From an uncultured Ruminococcus sp. (GTDB lineage Bacteria > Bacillota > Clostridia > Lachnospirales > Lachnospiraceae), in the NCBI GenBank assembly GCA_900541505.1, contig UQKK01000012.1, positions 1 to 64,000 on the forward strand: a DNA stretch of 64,000 nt. The letters run 5' to 3'. Positions 53,997 through 62,207 of the stretch are shown here, in pieces; position 1 is the stretch's first letter, and each line of letters opens with the position of its first letter. The translations under genes and the position numbers were made by a program. The notes beneath the pieces are model-generated. The model was not told where the DNA came from, ran no database searches, and saw nothing but the letters and a program-made list of their open reading frames with translations.

Positions 53997-54272
53997 TTAT
54001 TCGCCGAGCCCATCCTCTACAATACGCACCATTTCTTTTAATGCTTCCTCTTCGTCTTTTCCTTCGCAGAGAATCTCTATCTCATCTCCGCTCTTGATAC
54101 ATGCGCCGAGGATACTCAATACACTCTTGGCATTTGCCGTCACATCTTCCGACTTATTTATTTTTCGAATCACAATTTTACTTCCAAACTGCATCGCAGT
54201 CTTGCAGAACAATCCTGCAGGTCTCAAATGCAGTCCGGTAGGATTTTTGATTTTCACTTTTCCGCTAACCAT
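53997..54272 (-). CDS. HPr-family phosphocarrier protein
   Basis: The 91-residue protein has NPTGLHLRPAG with the phosphorylated His and TANAKSVLSILG with the regulatory Ser expected for HPr kinase, so both HPr sites are present and it is not a Crh-type protein. It lies 16 bp after cdaR. Whether it is the main HPr of the PTS or a specialised copy cannot be told. Confidence 0.93.
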   Translation of the reverse strand: MVSGKVKIKNPTGLHLRPAGLFCKTAMQFGSKIVIRKINKSEDVTANAKSVLSILGACIKSGDEIEILCEGKDEEEALKEMVRIVEDGLGE

Positions 54273-54288
54273 CTGTTATGCCCTTCCT

Positions 54289-55539
54289 TTAGCTCTCTTT
54301 TTCTTCCAGTATGATTTTTATCACAGGCGTTTCCTGCAGGGTAATACCTTCCGGCACATCCACAATGATTGGCACCTCATAAGTACCCGGCTCTGTATAG
54401 CTCTTCAAATCAATGGAGACTGCCGCTGTGATATCCAGTGTCTCCAGCAGCTCCTCTTTCCCTGTAAAGTTAAGAGAAACCTCTGCATCCGGCTCATAGC
54501 TGATTTTCAACTTGTCCGAAAGGTTATTCACTTTGATTGATTCCGCCTGGACGTCAATCGTCTTTACGCCATCCTGCTCCACGTAGATTGTCACGACCAC
54601 ATTGCTCGCCGTCTCCTCCGCCAGACTTACGCCATCCGGCAAATACGGCAGAATGTCAATCGTCCGCTCTGCCTTCTCCCGGATTCCCGTGATATCCAGC
54701 ACAGCTGCAGGGATATCAATCTTTTCTACGGGCTCCAGCAATTCCTTATTGCCGCACAGCTGAATACTCTCCGGCTCACAGGTGATACCTGTATAGCTGT
54801 ATCCCTCTGCCGGAGTTCCGGATACAGAAAATGAAAGCGGCACGGTCTTTGTCTCCAGCATCTCCACAGACACTGTGATTCCCTGTTCGCCTAAGTTGTT
54901 CGTGAGCTGCGTCTGGTCGATTGGGTTGCCATTGACGTCATACAAAATCAACTCTGCCGGCACTTCTGTGTCCTGCGACAATCCTGACACGTCAATCCTT
55001 GCTATCGCTCTGTCTATCTGCTGTATCTGGGACTCTGAGCCGCCGATGGAGACCTTCTCCGGATTTACCGTCATCTCTCCCACCACGTAGCCGTCTCTCG
55101 GTGTCCCTGTAGCGCTGACTGTGAGGGGGAAGGTATTCTTTGTCTTTCCCTCCACCTTGATACGCAGGTTGCCCGGATTCGCCTCCGCAGACTGATATTT
55201 CCCTGTAAATCCCTGAACGCTCACGGAAATCGGCACCAGATACGTGTTGGTATCCATGGCGCTCAAATCTGCCATCGCGATGATATTTTCTTTTGTGATA
55301 TCTTTGAGAACAGAGCGTCTCGCGTAGACCGTCACATTTGTTTTCTGCTCATCCAATACCTGATAAACCTTTCCCTGGTTCGTGACAATCTCCGGATTCG
55401 CAATGGAGATATCCACATCCGTAAATGTCGTCCTGGACACCGGATCATCGATATTGACCACAATCAGCCAGAGCAGGGCGGCAAAAACGAACGCCATAAT
55501 CTTCAAGCCGAAATTCTTCGACAATTTATACTTCATCAT
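54289..55539 (-). CDS. cdaR: CdaR, YbbR-domain regulator of diadenylate cyclase
   Basis: One N-terminal membrane span (LKIMAFVFAALLWLIVVNID) is followed by about four YbbR repeats, with recurrent patterns such as PLTVSATGTPRDGYVVGEM and PLSFSVSGTPAEGYSYTGI. CdaR sits outside the membrane and modulates CdaA. It overlaps cdaA by 14 bp, as is usual for this pair. Two adjacent ATGs (55539 and 55536) are possible. Confidence 0.93.
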   Translation of the reverse strand: MMKYKLSKNFGLKIMAFVFAALLWLIVVNIDDPVSRTTFTDVDISIANPEIVTNQGKVYQVLDEQKTNVTVYARRSVLKDITKENIIAMADLSAMDTNTYLVPISVSVQGFTGKYQSAEANPGNLRIKVEGKTKNTFPLTVSATGTPRDGYVVGEMTVNPEKVSIGGSESQIQQIDRAIARIDVSGLSQDTEVPAELILYDVNGNPIDQTQLTNNLGEQGITVSVEMLETKTVPLSFSVSGTPAEGYSYTGITCEPESIQLCGNKELLEPVEKIDIPAAVLDITGIREKAERTIDILPYLPDGVSLAEETASNVVVTIYVEQDGVKTIDVQAESIKVNNLSDKLKISYEPDAEVSLNFTGKEELLETLDITAAVSIDLKSYTEPGTYEVPIIVDVPEGITLQETPVIKIILEEKES

Positions 55540-56401
55540 TTTTCCGCCGTCCTTTCTTCCGCAAAGTAAATTTTTTAGATTCAGGACTCTTATGCTGAAT
55601 TTGGTGCAGCCTTGCAGCCAGATATTCTCTTGTCACTCCTCTTGTCAGGTATCCTCCCATGGCAAGGGAAACCTTTCCTGTCTCCTCGGAAACCACAATT
55701 ACCAGTGCATCACAGACCTCACTCATCCCCAATGCGGCTCTGTGTCTGGTTCCTAAATCCTTGCTAATCTGCATATTGTCTGAAAGAGGCAGATAGCAGG
55801 TGGCGGAGGTAATTCTGTCACCGCGGATGATGACAGCCCCATCATGAAGCGGAGTGTTATGTTCAAAGATATTTAAAAGCACCTGAGAAGAAACTTTACA
55901 GTCCAGCTCTATCCCGGTCATCTCATATTCAGTGAGTTTGATTACCTGCTCCACGACGATTAGCGCTCCGGTACATACGCTTCCCATGTCAAAGCACGCT
56001 TTCACTATGTCTTCTATCGTCTCATCAGAAAATCTCTGATTCTCTTTATTTTTGTCAAATGGGTTGATGTTGCTCAGAAGATTTTTCTCTCCCAGCTTTT
56101 CCAATGCCCGCCTCAGCTCCGGCTGGAATACGACAACCGCTCCGATTGCCAGAACATTGATGGACTCCCGTGCAAGGAAAAGAATGGTGTGCATCTGAAA
56201 GATTGCTGCTATCAGAATGAAAAGACCAAGCATGATGATTCCTTTTAACAGCATCCAGGCTTTGGTATTCTTAATCCAGAGCATGATTTCATAGATTATC
56301 ACTGCCACAATGATAATCTCTATCACATCCGTCACATGGATATTCGGAAAATACCAGTCTTCTATATAGTTTTCGAAAAATCTGCTAAGCCATAATCCCA
56401 C
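55526..56401 (-). CDS. cdaA: CdaA, membrane diadenylate cyclase (c-di-AMP synthase)
   Basis: Three membrane spans (residues about 22-90) precede the DAC domain: VVVFQPELRRALEKLG, the DGA motif in PLHDGAVIIRGDRI and the RHR motif in DLGTRHRAALGMSE. It makes c-di-AMP from two ATP, a signal for osmotic and wall balance. The start is a GTG at 56401 with AAGGTGG eight bases before it; no in-frame ATG fits. It lies 13 bp after a membrane-protein gene. Confidence 0.95.
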   Translation of the reverse strand: MGLWLSRFFENYIEDWYFPNIHVTDVIEIIIVAVIIYEIMLWIKNTKAWMLLKGIIMLGLFILIAAIFQMHTILFLARESINVLAIGAVVVFQPELRRALEKLGEKNLLSNINPFDKNKENQRFSDETIEDIVKACFDMGSVCTGALIVVEQVIKLTEYEMTGIELDCKVSSQVLLNIFEHNTPLHDGAVIIRGDRITSATCYLPLSDNMQISKDLGTRHRAALGMSEVCDALVIVVSEETGKVSLAMGGYLTRGVTREYLAARLHQIQHKSPESKKFTLRKKGRRKNDEV

Positions 56402-56414
56402 TTAAGGCACCACC

Positions 56415-57542
56415 TTATTTTTGTTTTTGTTCATCCAGGCCAAGTTCCTTGCTCAGACTTCTCGTAAGGAGAATCTCATCTGTAGATTTCGCACTTTCCT
56501 CCCCCATCTTTTCTTCTGCTCTCCGGCGCAGCGGTCTCCTTTTCATGCCTCGTCCTCCATTCGCCGCACGGTCCTGCACCTCCTGCGAATCGATGACAAC
56601 TGTCTCCTGCCCCTGGTGTTCCGTGATATGCTTGACGCTCTTCTCCGGCACTGCCACTCCCACTTTTGGCACTGCCTTTACATAGTAATAGTATTCATCA
56701 TCTTCAAACTGTATATGCTCGGTCCTCGTATAATCCACGGAAAAGAAAAGGAACTCTAACACCAGTCCGGCGCACACTGCCAGCACCGCGCTGCCAATCA
56801 AAAGCGCATAAGAAATATGTAAGCCCATCGCCAGATTGCCTGCCATTCCCACCATCACTGCCACCACCGCACCTGCTGCTGAGGCAATCTTCCATGCATG
56901 GTCCACAGAACGGGTACGGATAGCATATACAATAAGAAGACTGAGGGCAACCGCCGCCACCATGGTCCACATTTCCTTGTTGCTGATAAACTGTTTCGTG
57001 AATGTCATCAGACCATTTATCATACCGCCGGCATCTGCTCCCTGCAGCGCCGCAGAAGAAGTTTTCACAAAATGCACCAGATAATAGGCAATCACGCCGC
57101 ATGCCGCCGGCACGATATAGACCGGAGTTCCCATAAGCCCGAATGCCACAGGCACAACGACCGGTATCTTATATACGAAAGCAAGTATCGCAATGAGTAC
57201 GACCCAGGATTTCCTCGGTGTAAAGCGAAAATAAAAGATATACATCATCAGGAAAACCGCTGCCGCCACTCCCGCGATGGGCAGAGACAACGCGTACAGA
57301 TGAACTAAGACCAGCGCCACCGCCGCCAGTGTCATAATCAGAAGGGGCAAAAACGCGCACAAAAGCGCAAGTCCCAGCGTACACACAATGGAGGATGCCG
57401 ATTTCATAAAGCCGATATTAGAATTGACAGCCCCGAACAAAAGCAGCCCGAACACAAACTGGAGCGCCTTTGTGATATACATGGAGTATTTCGCGTAAAT
57501 TTGCTGAAGTCTCTCTTTGTAAACAAGTAATGTACTCATCAT
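56415..57542 (-). CDS. Uncharacterised polytopic membrane protein
   Basis: The 375-residue protein has about eight to ten spans (residues 25-275), then a charged cytoplasmic tail with ESVKHITEHQGQETVVIDSQ and a basic GRGMKRRPLRRRAEEK block. I do not recognise its family. It overlaps the preceding small membrane-protein gene by four bases and precedes cdaA by 13 bp, so it probably works with the c-di-AMP or envelope genes. Confidence 0.85.
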   Translation of the reverse strand: MMSTLLVYKERLQQIYAKYSMYITKALQFVFGLLLFGAVNSNIGFMKSASSIVCTLGLALLCAFLPLLIMTLAAVALVLVHLYALSLPIAGVAAAVFLMMYIFYFRFTPRKSWVVLIAILAFVYKIPVVVPVAFGLMGTPVYIVPAACGVIAYYLVHFVKTSSAALQGADAGGMINGLMTFTKQFISNKEMWTMVAAVALSLLIVYAIRTRSVDHAWKIASAAGAVVAVMVGMAGNLAMGLHISYALLIGSAVLAVCAGLVLEFLFFSVDYTRTEHIQFEDDEYYYYVKAVPKVGVAVPEKSVKHITEHQGQETVVIDSQEVQDRAANGGRGMKRRPLRRRAEEKMGEESAKSTDEILLTRSLSKELGLDEQKQK

Positions 57543-57937
57543 TTATTCTTCTCCTTCATATACATCTTTCCCATACGGGATAAATCCCGGTAATATCTCT
57601 TCATCCTCTGCTTTGCTTTATTGTGCCTTGCCTTATAGAAGCTGCTGGCGCAGACGCCGTAAATGATAAGCAGCACCAGGTAGGCGCCAAGAGCTACCGC
57701 CGCGATGATAAACATCTTGGAAAAATTCAAATCTTCCAGAAGGCTGTCTGAATAACATAAAACTACAACAGCCGCCGCACACGCGTAGCCGACGGTAATC
57801 CATATCAGCGTAATCCATGTATGCAGGCTTGCGTAATCCTTCTTATAATAGCTGCTGATTTTCATATCCTCTTCCACTTGTCTCTTTTCATAGATTGCAG
57901 CCCTTGTCATCAGCCGAATCCTGCCTTTATCCAACAT
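57539..57937 (-). CDS. Uncharacterised small membrane protein
   Basis: Two hydrophobic segments (residues about 44-65 and 78-100) lie between a basic N-terminus and a strongly basic tail ending MKRYYRDLSRMGKMYMKEKNK. No family is recognised. It is the first gene behind the promoter at 57963-57991. The start is uncertain: 57937 has a weak site, and in-frame ATGs at 57910 and 57865 are also possible. Confidence 0.75.
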   Translation of the reverse strand: MLDKGRIRLMTRAAIYEKRQVEEDMKISSYYKKDYASLHTWITLIWITVGYACAAAVVVLCYSDSLLEDLNFSKMFIIAAVALGAYLVLLIIYGVCASSFYKARHNKAKQRMKRYYRDLSRMGKMYMKEKNK

Positions 57938-57962
57938 AATGTATCCCGCACACCTTTCTATG

Positions 57963-57991
57963 ATTTAATACATAAAATCAACTTATGTCAA
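57963..57991 (-). promoter_or_regulatory. Promoter of the cdaA-cdaR operon
   Basis: A perfect TTGACA (57986-57991) and TTAAAT (57963-57968, four of six) are 17 bp apart on the minus strand, between comF and the small membrane-protein gene. It can drive the run of genes through cdaA, cdaR and HPr, possibly as far as the LCP gene. Confidence 0.7.
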
Positions 57992-58017
57992 CACATCATT
58001 TTTAGTATATCATACAC

Positions 58018-58701
58018 TCAGAGTCCTTGTCCAATGCTAATGGTCAAAAAATACACATTTTCAACTCCCGCTTTTTTCAACACTTTTCCTGCTCTGTGTA
58101 TCGTATTTCCCGTGGTGTATATATCATCCACCAGAAGGACATTTCGCTTCGCTTTCCAGGACTTTGCCACGCCAAAAGCGCCTTTCAGATTCTTCGCCCG
58201 TTCGCTGTCATTTAATACTTTCTGCGCTCTCGTTTTGCGCACCCGAAACAGAACATCTGTGGATACAGGTATCTGTGTCCGCTTCCCCAGTTCTTTTGCC
58301 AGAATCTCCGCCTGGTTAAATCCCCGCTGGCGCCTCCTGGAAGGATGGAGCGGAACCGGCAGGATTTCCTCAATCTCCCAGCGGTCAATCTGCGGTCCGA
58401 AACGCTTCGCCAGCTCGCCTGCAAAGACTTCCCCGTACCTTCTCTTATTATGGTATTTAAACTGGTAGACAGCGCGTTTTACCTGGTCCTTGTGCACCCA
58501 GAGACTTCTCCCCTGCGTGTAGGAAAGCGGATGTCTCTTGCAGTCACCGCAGTATTCCTCCTCCTCAGTTTCAAGTGGTTTTCCGCATTTCATACAGCGC
58601 GGTTCTTCTATATAAATGACCTTTTCCCTGCATGTTCCGCAGATTCCCTCCCCGGAAATCTCCCCGCAGAACGGACAAACCGGAGGATAGAGCAAGTCCA
58701 A
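58018..58701 (-). CDS. comFC: ComF-family phosphoribosyltransferase-like protein
   Basis: The N-terminus has zinc-finger Cys pairs (CPFCGE, CGTC, CMKCG, CGDC) and the C-terminus the PRPP-binding loop VLLVDDIYTTGNT. In ComF proteins this accompanies DNA uptake, acting with a helicase. The start codon is TTG at 58701 with AGGA five bases upstream. It lies 29 bp after recD2. Confidence 0.92.
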   Translation of the reverse strand: MDLLYPPVCPFCGEISGEGICGTCREKVIYIEEPRCMKCGKPLETEEEEYCGDCKRHPLSYTQGRSLWVHKDQVKRAVYQFKYHNKRRYGEVFAGELAKRFGPQIDRWEIEEILPVPLHPSRRRQRGFNQAEILAKELGKRTQIPVSTDVLFRVRKTRAQKVLNDSERAKNLKGAFGVAKSWKAKRNVLLVDDIYTTGNTIHRAGKVLKKAGVENVYFLTISIGQGL

Positions 58702-58730
58702 TATCTTCCTATATATTTTTAGCGGCAGAC

Positions 58731-60941
58731 CTAAAACTCCTGAATACGCTCTGCCAGGCTGGTGTATCTGTCCTGCTCTCTTTTGTTTTGTATCATTTCC
58801 TGAAATGTCGTATCACTCCCTACAATTGTCAGGCATTTCTTTGCCCTCGTCACAGCTGTGTACAGAAGGTTCCTGTTGTACAAAAGCCTCGGTCCCGGAA
58901 GGAGCGGAATGATGACAGCCGGATATTCACTGCCCTGTGACTTATGTACCGTAATCGCGTAGGCAAGCTCCAGTTCCTCCGTCATGTCAAAGGGATATTT
59001 CACTCTCCTGCCCTCATCGTATTCGACCTCCACTGTCTCATCGTACAGGTGGATTTCCCGGATGATTCCCATATCCCCGTTGAACACACCCAGCCCTTTG
59101 TCCACCGTCAGACCGAACCGGGTGCTAACCTCCCACTCCAGCTGGTAGTTGTTCTTAATCTGCATGACCTTGTCCCCCACCCGGAACATCCTGCCGCCAA
59201 TCTCTTTCTCCGCCTTTTTAGAGTCCGGCGGATTTAAGTACTGCTGCAAAATGGTGTTCAGACGCTCCACCCCTAAAAGACCTTTTCGCGTGGGAGTCAT
59301 CACCTGGATTTCCGAGGGGAGCGCGTCCACGTATTTGGGCAGCTTTTTCTGAATCAGGGTGATAATGACGCTGATGATGACGTCCGCGTCCTGCCGTCTC
59401 AGGAAAAAGAAATCCCGGCTTTTATTGTCTAGTATGACCGGCTCACCCGCATTGATTTTATGGGCATTGACAACAATGTCACTTTCTCCCGCCTGGCGGA
59501 AAATCTTGGTGAGTGTGACCACCGGGAAGCGTCCTGAGGCGATGATATCCTTCAGCACGCTCCCCGGTCCCACGGAAGGCAGCTGGTTCACATCTCCCAC
59601 CAGAATCAGGCGGGTTCCCGGAATGACTGCGGATAGCAGAGCGTGCATGAGGGGTAAATCCACCATGGACATCTCATCGATGATGATGACGTCCGCCTCC
59701 AGAGGATTTTCCCGGTTACGCATGAAGCCGTTGACATTGCCCTCTTCCTCCGGATTTCCATTCACTTCCAGGAGCCGGTGGATGGTCTGCGCCTCATACC
59801 CCGTCGCCTCGGTCATCCGTTTCGCCGCGCGTCCGGTGGGCGCTGCCAGCAGGATGCTCATGCCCTCCCGCTCGAAAAACTGAATCATGGTGTTGATAGT
59901 GGTCGTCTTCCCTGTGCCCGGACCTCCCGTGAGGACAAGGAGCCCGTGTTTGATGGACTCAATGACCGCCTTATGCTGCATGATATCCAGGGAAATGTTT
60001 TCCTGCTCCTCCACCTTCTTCAGGCGCTTTTCCATCATGTCCTCCGGCATTTTGCAGTCAATATCCAAATCATGAAGCATTTTTGCGGTGTTCAGTTCCA
60101 TATAATAGTAGTGGGCGGGATAGACACGGATTTCTCCTTCAATTTCTTTCATAACGGTTTTGCGCTCTATACACAAATCCATCACGTATTTTTCGATATC
60201 TTTGATTTCTACCTCCAGAAGTTCTCCCGCCCTTTTTAAGAGCACTCCCTGGGGCAGATAGATATGCCCCTCACCCACCGCCTGCTGCAGCGTGTAAAAT
60301 AAACCGCTGCGTATGCGGTAATCAGAGTCTGTGTGAATCCCAATCCGGGAGGCAATCTCATCCGCCGTCTTAAACCCGATGCCCTCGATATTGTCTGCCA
60401 GCTGATAAGGGTTTTCCTCCATCACGCGGTAAACCTTCTCCCCGTAATGCCGGTAAATCTTTGCCGCCAGCGTCACAGATATGCCATATTTCTGCAGGTA
60501 AATCATCGCCTGGCGCATATCCTTCTTTTCCTCTATCTGGGAAGCAATCTCTCTCGCCTTGCGCTCGCTGATTCCCTTGACTTCCGCCAGACGTTCCGGC
60601 TCCTGTTCCACAATTCGGAAAGTATCCTCCCCGAATTTCGCCACAATCCGCCCGGCAAGCGCCGCCCCCACTCCTTTGATGGCGCCGGACCCTAAGTATC
60701 TCTCGATGGACACCTTATCTTCCGGTTCTTTCACCTCGTGGGAACTCACCTTGAACTGCATCCCGTAGACACTGTGGTTGACATATTCACCGTGCATCTC
60801 CATCAGCTCGCCCTCGCCGATGAAATTAAATTCTCCCACACAGGTAATCTCTCCATCCTCATTTTCCAAATTCAGCACCGTATACCCGTTGTCTTCATTT
60901 CGGAATACAATATGCTCCACATATCCGGTAACTACTTCCAC
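58731..60941 (-). CDS. recD2: RecD2, ATP-dependent RecD-like DNA helicase
   Basis: At 736 residues this has an N-terminal helix-hairpin-helix region (SGAIKGVGAALAGRIVAKFG, YGISVTLAAKIYRHYG), Walker A LTGGPGTGKTTTINTM, Walker B IIDEMSMVDLPL and the late motif AITVHKSQGSEYPAVII. RecD2 is a 5'-3' helicase for DNA repair in bacteria lacking RecBC. The start is GTG at 60941 with AAGGAG six bases before it. Confidence 0.96.
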   Translation of the reverse strand: MEVVTGYVEHIVFRNEDNGYTVLNLENEDGEITCVGEFNFIGEGELMEMHGEYVNHSVYGMQFKVSSHEVKEPEDKVSIERYLGSGAIKGVGAALAGRIVAKFGEDTFRIVEQEPERLAEVKGISERKAREIASQIEEKKDMRQAMIYLQKYGISVTLAAKIYRHYGEKVYRVMEENPYQLADNIEGIGFKTADEIASRIGIHTDSDYRIRSGLFYTLQQAVGEGHIYLPQGVLLKRAGELLEVEIKDIEKYVMDLCIERKTVMKEIEGEIRVYPAHYYYMELNTAKMLHDLDIDCKMPEDMMEKRLKKVEEQENISLDIMQHKAVIESIKHGLLVLTGGPGTGKTTTINTMIQFFEREGMSILLAAPTGRAAKRMTEATGYEAQTIHRLLEVNGNPEEEGNVNGFMRNRENPLEADVIIIDEMSMVDLPLMHALLSAVIPGTRLILVGDVNQLPSVGPGSVLKDIIASGRFPVVTLTKIFRQAGESDIVVNAHKINAGEPVILDNKSRDFFFLRRQDADVIISVIITLIQKKLPKYVDALPSEIQVMTPTRKGLLGVERLNTILQQYLNPPDSKKAEKEIGGRMFRVGDKVMQIKNNYQLEWEVSTRFGLTVDKGLGVFNGDMGIIREIHLYDETVEVEYDEGRRVKYPFDMTEELELAYAITVHKSQGSEYPAVIIPLLPGPRLLYNRNLLYTAVTRAKKCLTIVGSDTTFQEMIQNKREQDRYTSLAERIQEF

Positions 60942-60954
60942 TTTACTCTCCTTC

Positions 60955-60995
60955 TAAGAAGAAAAAGGGATGTGCCTTTGCCAAGACCACACCCC
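60955..60995 (-). terminator. Rho-independent terminator after mreB
   Basis: On the minus strand GGGGTGTG pairs with CACATCCC (one G-U) around a 13-base loop, followed by TTTTTCTTCTT. It lies 20 bp past the mreB stop and just before the recD2 start. Confidence 0.8.
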
Positions 60996-61014
60996 ATCTG
61001 CCTTCTGTCCGAAT

Positions 61015-62004
61015 CTAAAAATCCTTCCTGCCGCTCATAAATTCTACGAACTGTCCGGTTCCGATAGCAACTACCTTCATCGGGTCCTCCGCTGTCATCG
61101 TATTAATCCCGGTCTTTTCCTCTATCAGTTCCTCCAGTCCGCGCAGCATGGCGCCGCCCCCGGTCAGGACAATTCCTCTGTCCAGAATGTCCGCCGACAA
61201 TTCCGGCGGTGTCTGCTCCAGCACAGATATCACAGCCTCCACAATCTGCCCGGTAGCCTCCCGGAGCGCTTCCTCTGTCTCCGAGGAGGTTACTGTCACT
61301 GTCTTCGGCAGCCCTGTCACCAGGTTTCTGCCTCTGACCTCCATAGTCTCCTCCTCCACAAGCGGATAGGTGGTGCCGATTTTAATCTTGATATCCTCCG
61401 CTGTCCGCTCCCCGATGAGGAGATTGTGTTTCTTGCGCATGTACCGCACGATTGCCTCGTCGAAATCGTCTCCCGCCACCTTGATGGACGTGTTGACCAC
61501 CGTGCCGCCCAGCGAGATGACCGCGATGTCCGCTGTGCCGCCGCCGATATCCACAATCATATTGCCGCACGGCTTCGCGATATCGATGCCTGCCCCAATC
61601 GCCGCGGCAACCGGCTCCTCTATCAGATGTACTTCCCTTGCGCCTGCGGCAAAGGTAGCCTCCTCAACCGCCTTTTTCTCCACCTCCGTAACCCCGCTGG
61701 GTACACAGATGCTGATGCGCGGCTTTTTGAAGGTACGCTTTCCCAGAGATTTCTGGACAAAATATTTAATCATCTTCTCTGTCACAGTGTAGTCTGAAAT
61801 CACGCCCTGTCTTAACGGGCGCACTGCCACAATATTTCCCGGCGTCCTGCCTAACATCAGGCGCGCCTCCTCCCCAATCGCCTTAATGACATTGGTGTCC
61901 CTGTCAAAGGCGACCACAGACGGTTCTTTCAGCACAACGCCTTTTCCTTTTACATAAACGAGCACGCTCGCCGTACCCAAATCTATCCCGATATCCACCG
62001 ACAT
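61015..62004 (-). CDS. mreB: MreB/Mbl-family rod-shape actin homologue
   Basis: The 329-residue protein has the actin-fold phosphate loops DIGIDLGTASVLVYVKGKG and NMIVDIGGGTADIAVISLGG and the MreB/Mbl block RPLRQGVISDYTVTEKM. It forms membrane-bound filaments that guide the cell-wall elongation machinery. It stands alone, not beside mreC/mreD, which is more usual for Mbl/MreBH-type copies, so assignment among paralogues is open. Promoter at 62163-62191, terminator at 60955-60995. Confidence 0.94.
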   Translation of the reverse strand: MSVDIGIDLGTASVLVYVKGKGVVLKEPSVVAFDRDTNVIKAIGEEARLMLGRTPGNIVAVRPLRQGVISDYTVTEKMIKYFVQKSLGKRTFKKPRISICVPSGVTEVEKKAVEEATFAAGAREVHLIEEPVAAAIGAGIDIAKPCGNMIVDIGGGTADIAVISLGGTVVNTSIKVAGDDFDEAIVRYMRKKHNLLIGERTAEDIKIKIGTTYPLVEEETMEVRGRNLVTGLPKTVTVTSSETEEALREATGQIVEAVISVLEQTPPELSADILDRGIVLTGGGAMLRGLEELIEEKTGINTMTAEDPMKVVAIGTGQFVEFMSGRKDF

Positions 62005-62097
62005 ACCGACTCTCCCTTCTAATTTCTCTATACTCTTCCACTCTTATCCCCTGTATCTCACTGCTTCTGACGGCAGATTCTCCATCCATTTACATAT

Positions 62098-62156
62098 GCA
62101 GACAGAACAAAGCGGGGCAAAAACGGAACTCCGCTTGCACAAGTCACCCCGTCTGC
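62098..62156 (-). promoter_or_regulatory. Long stem-loop in the mreB leader
   Basis: GCAGAC (minus strand, 62151-62156) pairs with GTCTGC (62098-62103), enclosing CGGGG/CCCCG and CGGA-GT-TCCG. The expected transcript start, seven bases past the -10 box, falls at the base of this stem. It could stabilise the mRNA, or end uvrA transcription; no T-tract follows. Confidence 0.5.
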
Positions 62157-62162
62157 ACAACT

Positions 62163-62191
62163 AGTATAATAAACTTTTCCAGAAATGTAAA
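62163..62191 (-). promoter_or_regulatory. Promoter of mreB
   Basis: TTTACA (62186-62191) and TATACT (62163-62168) are 17 bp apart on the minus strand, both matching five of six consensus bases, about 160 bp before the mreB ATG. Confidence 0.75.
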
Positions 62192-62207
62192 ACCCCTTTT
62201 TCATATT

